From Prevotella sp. tc2-28 (GTDB lineage Bacteria; Bacteroidota; Bacteroidia; Bacteroidales; Bacteroidaceae): a stretch of 64,000 bases of DNA. Each line of letters starts with the position of its first letter. Positions within the stretch are counted from its first letter, which is position 1. Below are positions 15,851-22,345 of this stretch, in pieces. Location of the stretch: contig NZ_FNRE01000006.1 of the NCBI RefSeq assembly GCF_900107705.1, forward strand, positions 124,001 to 188,000, read 5' to 3'. The notes under the pieces are model-generated. The model did not search any database. It saw only the letters and a program-made list of their open reading frames with translations, and was not told the DNA's origin. Both the position numbers and the translations under genes were made by a program.

Positions 15851-17616
15851 TGTTTAAAAAAATGCGCATAATGAATCAAATCAGATATTACTTGTTGGCC
15901 GCAGTGGCCACGATGATGATCATCGGCTGTACGGATGACAGCATGAACCAGGTAGGGTTCGACAACAACAGTGAGGAACAGTCCGCAAGCACCGACGAGG
16001 TGAAGGCCATCCTGGAAGCTATTCCCGGCGTCATCAATGTCCAATTATTACCGGATAACAGTGCGGACGATGACAGTTATGACGACGCTGGCGGCAACGA
16101 GACCGGCGCCAAGCGGGCAGGTGACACCGCAGACGGCGACAGCAAGATAGTGCAAACGCGGTACTACTCGTTCTTCTTCATACAACCTGTCGACCACAAA
16201 AACCCCCAGAAGGGCACCTATTCGCAACAGTGCTGGCTCAAGTACCATGGCATGGACAAAAATGTCGTCCTCGTGTCACACGGCTATACGCTGAACAAGT
16301 ATTCCCACGACCTGTCCACCCAGTTGGATGCCAATGAGCTGCACATCGAGCACCGCTACTTCGGAGAGTCACTGCCCGAGCCCTTCGACAACCTCAAAAT
16401 GACCTACCTCCATGCCGACCAGCAGGCGAGCGACATCCACAACGTGGTCAGCGCACTGAAGCAACACCTCTTCAAGACCGGCAAGTGGGCCTGCACAGGC
16501 ACCAGCAAAGACGGCATCACCACCGCGCTGCAGGCTTACTACAGCGAACAGAACGGATGGAAGGACTTCGACGTCTACGTGCCCTTCTGCGCACCGTTCA
16601 TGGTGGGTACCACCTACAACGACGGCAGCTACAGCTGCAGCGACATCACCGCGGTAACCTACCTGAGAGACGTGTGCGGTTCGGGCTATCCTGTGGGTTC
16701 GAAAGAGGCTGTCGCAGGCGAGCGCCTGCGCAAGATCCCCTTGCTGATATGTACCAACGAGTATATCCGCCGTGCGGCCATCAAGGCATTCTACGAAGCC
16801 ATACCCGAAGACTATACCAGGGTGATGGAACAGTATAATAGCAAAAGCGCGATGAGCACGGGCAACCAGACGAAAGACCTGGCGGCTTTTGCCATCAACA
16901 GCTACTACAACGCCCTGTTCGGGAAATACTCCTATATCCCCTTCAGGGTGTGGGCGCAGTACGTTCCCGACCTGACACGCCTGGAGAACAATACCGCGAC
17001 GCAAGAAGAGTGGGATTTCTTCAAGAGCTTCATCACCTGGGACGACAAGAAACTGTTTGAATTCCTGAGAAATCGCCCCGCCGTCAAAAAGGAAGAAGGC
17101 ACTACGCGCGCCGACAACGACGACAACGACGACAACATCGATCTCACCGAGGAGCAGTGGAATTTCCTCCTGTTCCGCCGCGCCGAACCTTCCGCACCCT
17201 ACAAGATACAGGCCTTCATGGAGTTGGGACACTCGGAGAACGACTATGGCATCGTCAACGGCACGGGATACCTGACGGAGGAGGAATGTGAGCGCGTCAA
17301 CGACATGTTCACCATCCAGTATGCCTACTCACAGGCAGGGGCTGCAGGCATCTACAAGCAAGACGGCGGAAAGCTCATGACCGACTTCCGCAACTGGGTG
17401 GAGACGGAGCGCACACAGCCCATCATCTTCGTCTATGCCTACAACGACCCCTGGACGGGTTCAGGCATCAGCGACGCCGCCGCCCAGGTCAACCCGATGA
17501 TCGTAAAGGTGGTTGACGCCATTGCCACACACGATGACAGCTTCTTGCATCGCGACTTCTACACAACCGAGTCGAAGGACCTCATCGTCAACGCACTCAA
17601 CAAATTCCTGAAATAA
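15850..17616 (+). CDS. Secreted serine peptidase, S28/S37 (PS-10-like) type lipoprotein
   Basis: 588 residues; starts at 15850, 15862 or 15871 are possible, the last giving a clean lipoprotein signal (ATMMIIGC). Alpha/beta-hydrolase peptidase features: SFFFIQPVDHKNPQKGTYSQ, NELHIEHRYFGESLPEP, the nucleophile elbow CTGTSKDGITT with Ser in GTSKDG, and DVYVPFCAPFMVGT. These match the S37/PS-10 prolyl tripeptidyl aminopeptidase family, related to S28. The Asp of the triad may lie in FVYAYNDPWTGSG and the His in ATHDDSFLH near the end. With the S41 lipoprotein before it, this looks like a surface peptide-degrading unit; that is inference. Confidence 0.82.
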   Translation: MFKKMRIMNQIRYYLLAAVATMMIIGCTDDSMNQVGFDNNSEEQSASTDEVKAILEAIPGVINVQLLPDNSADDDSYDDAGGNETGAKRAGDTADGDSKIVQTRYYSFFFIQPVDHKNPQKGTYSQQCWLKYHGMDKNVVLVSHGYTLNKYSHDLSTQLDANELHIEHRYFGESLPEPFDNLKMTYLHADQQASDIHNVVSALKQHLFKTGKWACTGTSKDGITTALQAYYSEQNGWKDFDVYVPFCAPFMVGTTYNDGSYSCSDITAVTYLRDVCGSGYPVGSKEAVAGERLRKIPLLICTNEYIRRAAIKAFYEAIPEDYTRVMEQYNSKSAMSTGNQTKDLAAFAINSYYNALFGKYSYIPFRVWAQYVPDLTRLENNTATQEEWDFFKSFITWDDKKLFEFLRNRPAVKKEEGTTRADNDDNDDNIDLTEEQWNFLLFRRAEPSAPYKIQAFMELGHSENDYGIVNGTGYLTEEECERVNDMFTIQYAYSQAGAAGIYKQDGGKLMTDFRNWVETERTQPIIFVYAYNDPWTGSGISDAAAQVNPMIVKVVDAIATHDDSFLHRDFYTTESKDLIVNALNKFLK

Positions 17617-17818
17617 GGCTTAGTCCCTTTGTCTCTTTGCCACTTTGCCACAATAAGGTGGTGGCAAAGGGAGAAAGGTATTATTATAAATATATAATAA
17701 TTATAATTATTATATATTCTTATATAACGTAGGTGTTCTTCGGTGGATGCTTACTGTGACAATGTGGCAATGTCACAAAATGGCGTTAACAAATTTTTGC
17801 ACTCTGCGACCTTCCGGA
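17617..17818. other. Intergenic region with two inverted repeat blocks around an AT-rich core
   Basis: The CACTTTGC-type 8-bp repeat block occurs at 17628-17658 in plus orientation and a looser copy at 17750-17780 in minus orientation. Between them is a nearly pure A/T tract (17679-17727) with short self-complementary runs. No ORF is supported. Confidence 0.5.
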
Positions 17819-17850
17819 TTTGGAGGCACCATGAAAAATGCTTACCTTTG
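17819..17850 (+). promoter_or_regulatory. Promoter of the HU-like gene
   Basis: TTTG (17819-17822) and TACCTTTG (17843-17850), 20 nt apart, give a full -33/-7 match. A long leader of about 175 nt precedes the ATG at 18031. Confidence 0.65.
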
Positions 17851-18030
17851 CAAAGTCAATCAATGAGGACGGCGAGCGAGCCGTTAACGAAAAAAATTGC
17901 GAAGATTAAATCTGGAAATTGCGCGCATTAACCATAGCAGATTTTTTCACTAAGCACGCGGCAGCGCCCTCAGCGAGCGACACAGAGAGTACTAACCAAA
18001 ATTTATTACAACTAACTAATTATCAACAGT

Positions 18031-18576
18031 ATGGCTATTAAGATTATTGCACAGCGCCGCGAGGTAAAGCTCGGTAAGAACCCCGGCAAGAAGTTCGTGA
18101 TGCGTCCCGACCTCTACGTCCCCATCCAGGAGAAGAAGGTGTTCAGCGAGGCCAGCACCCACAGCGGCATCTCTGCTGGTGTCATCAAGGCGGCTTGGGA
18201 CGCTGCCGGTGAGGTCATCCGCACCTGGGCTACCGAAGGTCACTCCATCCCCCTGCCCGGACTCGGCACCATGCGCTTCGGCGTCCGCTCCAAGGCCGTT
18301 GCCGACCTCGAGGACGTGAAGACCAGCCTCATCAGTGTGCGCCGCATCATCTTCACCCCCAACGTGGACCTGAAGGACGAGCTGAAGAACACCTCCATCC
18401 AAATCACCTGCCTCGACGAGGACGGCAACGTGCTCAAGCGCGTGACCTCCAGCGACAGCGGAGACGTGGAGGATGATTCTGACGCTAACCCTAACGGGAA
18501 CGGGAACGATAACGGGAACGGGAACGACGACAGCGGCGACAACGGTAGCATCGTAGACGGCGTCGACGAAGGGTAA
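18031..18576 (+). CDS. HU-like DNA-binding protein with Asn/Gly/Asp-rich tail
   Basis: 181 residues. Residues 1-125 match the Bacteroidetes HU-like histone family (MAIKIIAQRREVKLGKNPGK, HSGISAGVIKAAWDAAGEVI, GHSIPLPGLGTMRFGVRSK, RRIIFTPNVDLKDEL). The acidic tail includes an NGNGND run from seven hexamer repeats. Such proteins usually sit just before a smalltalk gene, as here, and commonly with a lysozyme/amidase gene, which is absent. Family members act as architectural DNA-binding proteins; the target here is unknown. Confidence 0.85.
   Translation: MAIKIIAQRREVKLGKNPGKKFVMRPDLYVPIQEKKVFSEASTHSGISAGVIKAAWDAAGEVIRTWATEGHSIPLPGLGTMRFGVRSKAVADLEDVKTSLISVRRIIFTPNVDLKDELKNTSIQITCLDEDGNVLKRVTSSDSGDVEDDSDANPNGNGNDNGNGNDDSGDNGSIVDGVDEG
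18484..18525. repeat. Seven hexamer repeats in the HU-like gene tail
   Basis: Units of nnnAAC type (GGGAAC x4 plus variants) encode alternating Asn. They are complementary to the CCCGTT units in the DUF3987 gene. Confidence 0.9.
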
Positions 18577-18582
18577 TTTTTA

Positions 18583-18658
18583 GGCACGGATGGACACGGA
18601 TGGACACTGTTTTTTAGCCCTTAATTTTAATTAAAAAAATTCCGTGGCCATCCGTGCC
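18583..18658 (+). terminator. Inverted repeat between the HU-like gene and smalltalk
   Basis: 18-bp arms GGCACGGATGGACACGGA (18583-18600) and its complement with one mismatch (18641-18658), separated by 40 nt and followed by A-rich sequence. A third, exact inverted copy is at 18906-18923. It could form a long hairpin that terminates or attenuates transcription. Confidence 0.5.
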
Positions 18659-18685
18659 AAAAAAAAAGAATTTAATTTTTAATCT

Positions 18686-18802
18686 ATGAAGAAAGAAACT
18701 TGGAAAACGATTCTGCAGTTCATTGTCAGCATTCTGACGGCTGCACTGACGGCATTCGGCACGACCTCGTGCATGGGCCACGGACCACTGGCACTGCTTT
18801 AG
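18686..18802 (+). CDS. Smalltalk-family small protein
   Basis: 38 residues beginning MKKETWKTILQFIVSI and containing one membrane segment and a lipobox-like TTSCMGHG near the end. It matches the Bacteroidales smalltalk family, tiny proteins encoded beside HU-like genes. Their function is unknown. The last 48 bp around its stop are repeated exactly at 19687-19734. Confidence 0.8.
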   Translation: MKKETWKTILQFIVSILTAALTAFGTTSCMGHGPLALL

Positions 18803-18827
18803 GCGCAAGGGTGGTGACAACAAAGAA

Positions 18828-18861
18828 ATCCTCCCCGGGGCTTCACAGCTTGGGGGAGGAT
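18828..18861. terminator. Hairpin after smalltalk
   Basis: Perfect 9-bp stem ATCCTCCCC/GGGGAGGAT with a 16-nt loop. There is no T run, so termination is uncertain. Confidence 0.4.
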
Positions 18862-18947
18862 GTTGATATAGGAAAAGATCTATTACCAGTCCCCTTGATT
18901 GATGTTCCGTGTCCATCCGTGCCAAAAACCCGTGCCGACAAAGGAAG

Positions 18948-18976
18948 CGCCGAGGCATTTGGTGGATGTCTCGGCG
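18948..18976 (-). terminator. Hairpin after the toxin gene
   Basis: 11-bp stem CGCCGAGGCAT/ATGTCTCGGCG with one G-U pair and a 7-nt loop, 22 nt past the toxin stop on the minus strand. Confidence 0.45.
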
Positions 18977-18998
18977 GATATTATTTGGGGTGGGGGAT

Positions 18999-19295
18999 TC
19001 AGTCGTGCATGTTCTGTGCATGGCAGGCATCGACTACTGTAATGGTGTCGCCCTCGATGGTGTAGGCGTAGTACCATTTGTCGGTGTTTGCCATGTAGAA
19101 GTCCGCCCATCGGCTGATGGTGGGACGACGGCGAGGTAGAGTGTGCTCTATGGCGTAGATGGCGAAGAAGGCATCGCGCACGTTGCGCTCCATGTCCTCG
19201 TAGGAGTAGGTGTGCTGGTACTTCTTGGCCACGTTGCTATAGAAACTTCTTATCTTGGCTGCCGTACGCTTGGTGTAGAAATACTTATACTGCAT
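18999..19295 (-). CDS. RelE/ParE-family toxin
   Basis: 98 residues, rich in Lys/Tyr/Arg (KYFYTKRTAAKIRSFYSNVA, EDMERNVRDAFFAIYAIEHT, WYYAYTIEGDTITVVDACHA), with the closing beta-hairpin pattern of the ParE/RelE superfamily. Such toxins cleave ribosome-bound mRNA or poison gyrase; which applies here is not visible. Its start overlaps the antitoxin gene by 11 bp, the usual type II layout with antitoxin first. Confidence 0.8.
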   Translation of the reverse strand: MQYKYFYTKRTAAKIRSFYSNVAKKYQHTYSYEDMERNVRDAFFAIYAIEHTLPRRRPTISRWADFYMANTDKWYYAYTIEGDTITVVDACHAQNMHD

Positions 19296-19554
19296 AATCC
19301 TTGTCGTAGATGGCCTTGATGTCCTTCATCGTCAGTTCGTAGGCCTCTTCGGGCGTATACAGTTCCTTGTCCATGTCGGGAAAGTCCTCCTCGAGTGGCA
19401 TGTCAGGCAGCGTCCTAGTCTGTATGGGCTTTACACTATCAATGAGTATCGACACCAATTCCAGTTTCTGGCTGTCGTTCATGTCCTTCACCATGTCTAT
19501 GTAGTAGCTCATAGGGTGCACCGTGCGCTGTTTCTTTGCTGTCGTTGCTTCCAT
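19285..19554 (-). CDS. Antitoxin partner of the RelE/ParE-like toxin
   Basis: 89 residues, strongly acidic, with a DMNDSQKLELVSILIDSVKP helix and a C-terminal LYTPEEAYELTMKDIKAIYD likely to wrap the toxin. No standard helix-turn-helix or ribbon motif is obvious, so the DNA-binding class is uncertain. It is first in the operon, with a TACTTTTG box at 19584-19591 and an A-rich leader. The assignment rests mainly on gene order and size. Confidence 0.7.
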   Translation of the reverse strand: MEATTAKKQRTVHPMSYYIDMVKDMNDSQKLELVSILIDSVKPIQTRTLPDMPLEEDFPDMDKELYTPEEAYELTMKDIKAIYDKDYAV

Positions 19555-19583
19555 ATTCTCGTTGTTTTTTTACATTTATGAGG

Positions 19584-19591
19584 CAAAAGTA
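19584..19591 (-). promoter_or_regulatory. -7 box of the toxin-antitoxin operon
   Basis: Minus-strand TACTTTTG, 29 nt before the antitoxin ATG. Confidence 0.55.
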
Positions 19592-19670
19592 AGCAATTTC
19601 CGGGAGAATTCCAAGTTTTTCCCCCAAAAAAGATGAGAACGTTAAACAATAAAACTGCGCGACCTTATTA

Positions 19671-19734
19671 TTAGGCACAGCATCTTGCATGGGCCACGGA
19701 CCACTGGCACTGCTTTAGGCGCAAGGGTGGTGAC
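19671..19734 (+). pseudogene. Remnant of a second smalltalk gene
   Basis: The frame LLGTASCMGHGPLALL followed by TAG repeats the C-terminus of the smalltalk protein. 48 bp (19687-19734) are identical to 18771-18818, including sequence beyond the stop. The upstream part is diverged and has no start codon. Confidence 0.7.
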
Positions 19735-19745
19735 GAACACAAAAA

Positions 19746-19774
19746 GAAACGGAAGTCAGCGCGACTTCCGTTTC
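19746..19774. terminator. Strong bidirectional hairpin
   Basis: Perfect 12-bp stem GAAACGGAAGTC/GACTTCCGTTTC with a 5-nt loop, then TCTATTCTT. Confidence 0.65.
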
Positions 19775-19826
19775 TCTATTCTTATCTTTGGGGAACAGAT
19801 CAATGACCTGTCACCGTGATCTCATT

Positions 19827-20141
19827 TCAAAATATGGCAGCGATTCTTGGAATCTCTTTCAATCTCTCCAAGAATGACTTGTCACGCTTGGCCGATAGCA
19901 GATTGTACTTCATTTGCAGCGCAAGCAATGGGGCTGCCTCTATATTTAGTGCCTGACCGATAAGCAGCGCTAGCTCTGCACTCAGAGGACGTTTAGTATT
20001 CAAGACCTCATTCAACTGACTCGCAGGCACGCCAATCAGCTTAGCCAGGCGTCGCTGACTGATGCCACGAAACTCCAGCTCATCCTTAATCACCTCTCCC
20101 GGATGTGTCAGATAGTGCGGTTCCAAGTTGTTAGCAACCAT
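19827..20141 (-). CDS. HigA/VapI-type antitoxin, XRE family
   Basis: 104 residues from the Met at 20141; a Met six codons upstream is also possible. Typical HigA: EPHYLTHPGEVIKDELEFRG, helix-turn-helix SQRRLAKLIGVPASQLNEVL, TKRPLSAELALLIGQALNIE. HigA represses its own promoter and neutralises a RelE-like HigB. Here the toxin that should precede it is cut down to a 22-codon stub, so this antitoxin is an orphan. It could still act as a repressor or as an anti-addiction protein. Confidence 0.88.
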   Translation of the reverse strand: MVANNLEPHYLTHPGEVIKDELEFRGISQRRLAKLIGVPASQLNEVLNTKRPLSAELALLIGQALNIEAAPLLALQMKYNLLSAKRDKSFLERLKEIPRIAAIF

Positions 20142-20199
20142 TCTGTCGTCTTTTCCCATAGAGCTCCCTGAGATAGTCTTCTTCGAATGTTACAATCAT
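20131..20199 (-). pseudogene. HigB toxin stub upstream of HigA
   Basis: ATG at 20199 opens MIVTFEEDYLRELYGKRRQ and stops after 22 codons inside the HigA gene. The first 14 residues match the start of Bacteroidetes HigB/RelE toxins as I remember them (MIVxFEExYLxELY), which normally run to about 110 residues. An internal deletion best explains it. Confidence 0.6.
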
Positions 20200-20295
20200 T
20201 TCTCATTCTCTATTTTGGGTGCAAAGATAATAGCAATATTCCATATTCACAAATTTGTGAACACTTTTTTGATGATTTTGCATTCTAGATACGAA

Positions 20296-20324
20296 GAAAC
20301 GGAAGCCAACGCTGACTTCCGTTT
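20296..20324. terminator. Hairpin of the same type as 19746-19774
   Basis: Perfect 10-bp stem GAAACGGAAG/CTTCCGTTTC and the same TCTATTCT downstream as at 19746-19774. Confidence 0.5.
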
Positions 20325-20656
20325 CTCTATTCTAACGGATCAGAGTAATCGACGAAGTCGCTTGCCAAAGCAAGAAGGTTTAGCTCGACGACCCGCAGGG
20401 GGAAGTCAACCGTCCCCTGACCCAAGCTCTAGGCACTTTGCCACATCGCCACGTTGCCACTTTGTCACAATAAGGTGGTACGGAAGAAAAGGAAAATGGG
20501 ACTGTCCTCTTGTCGGATGGTCCCATTTTCTTGCAGAAAAGACTTAATACCTAACAAAGCCTAACTAACTAAATCTTAATCCACTACTAACAACTACTAA
20601 CACTAACTAAAACTTACTACTAACTAAACTTATTAATCTATTATGCTTATTTCTGG
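20325..20656. other. Long intergenic stretch without a supported gene
   Basis: It holds the 8-bp repeat block 20434-20475 (ends CACAATAAGG), an 11-bp-arm hairpin GAAAATGGGAC/GTCCCATTTTC at 20492-20530 and a CTAACTAA-rich tract (20550-20640). On the minus strand the tract looks like the leader of a susC-type transcript starting from the box at 20660-20667, but no susC follows. Confidence 0.5.
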
Positions 20657-20659
20657 GTG

Positions 20660-20667
20660 CAAAGGTA
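20660..20667 (-). promoter_or_regulatory. Orphan -7 box behind the second regulator
   Basis: Minus-strand TACCTTTG, placed 29 nt from ATCGTTCA exactly as in the susC promoter. No coding sequence follows in its direction for over 400 bp. Confidence 0.5.
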
Positions 20668-20696
20668 CACGGAAAAAGATAAAAGGAATGTAACTT

Positions 20697-20725
20697 ATCG
20701 TTCAGAAATTAAGAAAAATCGTTCA
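20697..20725 (-). promoter_or_regulatory. Second copy of the candidate two-box operator
   Basis: ATCGTTCA at 20697-20704 and 20718-20725, start to start 21 bp, with spacer GAAATTAAGAAAA. 23 of 29 positions match the element at 2094-2122, including all 8 of the promoter-proximal box. Confidence 0.55.
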
Positions 20726-20754
20726 ATGCAACAAAATTTCAAGCATTGAACGAT
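20718..20754 (-). terminator. Terminator of the second regulator, sharing the operator box
   Basis: Perfect 12-bp stem ATCGTTCAATGC/GCATTGAACGAT. On the minus strand it is followed by TTTTTCTT. The distal operator box is one arm of the stem. Confidence 0.75.
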
Positions 20755-20764
20755 ATTTCTTACA

Positions 20765-22309
20765 TTATTTCCGGACGTCGCCAGGCAGCATACCGTAGGC
20801 CTCCTTGAAACATTTGGTGAAGTAGGAAGGGGCGGTGAAGCCTACCTGATAGGCTATCTCGCTGACACTATGGTCGGTGGTCATCAGCATCTGATAGGCA
20901 CGGTTCAGGCGCGCGGTGCGGAGCAGTTCTACGGGGGTAGAGCCCGTGATGGACTTCACCTTGCGGTAGAGCTGCACGCGGCTCAGGTTCATATCGGCAG
21001 CCAGGTCTTCTACGCTCAGCTCGCTGTCGTCGAGTCGTGTTTCGACAACTTCCTTGAAATGGGTAAAGAACTGCGAGGTGGAGACGGTATCGGCCTGTTC
21101 GTCACTGTCCGGCACGGCAGCAGCATCGTCAGCGGGTGCGGTAGATGTCGATGAAATGGGCCCTTCTTCGGGTTTCATGTTCCACAGCGTACTGGCTACA
21201 CGCTCCTTCTGCATGCTGATCTTGTTGACGTGATAGATGTAAAAGAGCACAAAACTGACTATCAGCAGGGCGATGACGATGATGGCGAGCATGGTGATGG
21301 TGCGCTGGCTGTCGAGCTGGTGCAGATAGTTGTCTGCGCGGTTGTGCAGGCGGTCGAGGTAGTCAGTCTGACGCAGAATCTCCTCGCTCTGCATCAGCAG
21401 CGAACTGGCATTCTCGCGCGTCACAAGGGCTGCCTGCAGGTGAGACTCCTTGGCGTAAGGCTTGCCTTCCAGGATGTCGACGGCCAGCTGCAGCACCTTA
21501 TCGCCGTGGGTGGGATAGATATAGGAGGCGTCGAGGATGGAGTCGCGCACCTGACGGATGCCACCCTCCTCGCCAGGGAGTCCGTCGATACCACAGAACA
21601 GCGGCAGCCGACGGCCAGCCTCCAGGAAGGCTTTGCGCGCACCGATGGCGGTACGGTCGTTCATGCCGAACACCAGGTCGACAGGCGTGTCACGATGAGC
21701 GGTCAGCCACTGCTTCACGGTGGAATACGCACGGGGTTCTGTCCAGTCGCCCTGCAGACTGGCTACCACCTTGACGTCAGGCGCGTTTTTCAATGCGGTA
21801 ATAAAGCCGTTATGGCGCTCGATGGCGGGTGAGGAGCCTGCCAGTCCCTTGATTTCAAGGACGCTACCGTGTCCTTTCAGGCGCGAGATGATGTATTGTC
21901 CCATCACACTGCCCATCTCATAGTTGTCGGCACTCATAAAGGCGGTGAACTTCTGTGAGTTTGTCTTTCGCTCGAAGACGATGACGGGGATGCCCTGGTC
22001 GAAGGCACGGTCGATGGCGGGTGAGATGGTGGCTATCTGGTTAGGAGCCACGATGAGCAGGTCGACGCCACTGGCCACGAGCGAGTCGATCTGTTCTATC
22101 TGCCGTTCGTCGCTGTCGTAGGCCGCCGCGAAGCGCAGTTCCACGTCGCCTTGCAGATAGGCACCCATGCGCAGTTCAGCATTCTGCTTCTCACGCCAGA
22201 TGTCGGCGGAGCATTGCGACACACCTATTACATAATGGGGCTTCTTCTGGGTACAGCCCGTCATCAACATCAGTATGGACAAAGCCATACAGACCATTAG
22301 TTTCCGCAT
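20765..22309 (-). CDS. One-piece membrane regulator: periplasmic binding protein + membrane helix + AraC domain
   Basis: 514 residues. Lipoprotein-like signal (LMLMTGC), a binding domain at about 25-310 (YVIGVSQCSADIWREKQNAE, DLLIVAPNQIATISP, VLEIKGLAGSSPAIERHNGF, FCGIDGLPGE, YIYPTHGDKVLQLAVDIL), one membrane helix at about 338-360, then an acidic linker and an AraC/XylS domain at about 415-513 (LSRVQLYRKVKSITGSTPVE, IAYQVGFTAPSYFTKCF). The binding and DNA-binding parts are clearly paralogous to the hybrid at 2157-4334, but H-box, ATPase and receiver domains are all absent. Signal transfer must be direct through the membrane. It begins 36 bp after ctpA, so it may be co-transcribed. Confidence 0.9.
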   Translation of the reverse strand: MRKLMVCMALSILMLMTGCTQKKPHYVIGVSQCSADIWREKQNAELRMGAYLQGDVELRFAAAYDSDERQIEQIDSLVASGVDLLIVAPNQIATISPAIDRAFDQGIPVIVFERKTNSQKFTAFMSADNYEMGSVMGQYIISRLKGHGSVLEIKGLAGSSPAIERHNGFITALKNAPDVKVVASLQGDWTEPRAYSTVKQWLTAHRDTPVDLVFGMNDRTAIGARKAFLEAGRRLPLFCGIDGLPGEEGGIRQVRDSILDASYIYPTHGDKVLQLAVDILEGKPYAKESHLQAALVTRENASSLLMQSEEILRQTDYLDRLHNRADNYLHQLDSQRTITMLAIIVIALLIVSFVLFYIYHVNKISMQKERVASTLWNMKPEEGPISSTSTAPADDAAAVPDSDEQADTVSTSQFFTHFKEVVETRLDDSELSVEDLAADMNLSRVQLYRKVKSITGSTPVELLRTARLNRAYQMLMTTDHSVSEIAYQVGFTAPSYFTKCFKEAYGMLPGDVRK

Positions 22310-22345
22310 AGTAGTATCTTGTTAGTAGTTTTCAGTCGTTCCTTG

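Noticed and set aside
20128..20547. 139-codon plus-strand frame across the HigB stub region
   Set aside because: It crosses a terminator hairpin and repeat blocks and has no recognisable product.
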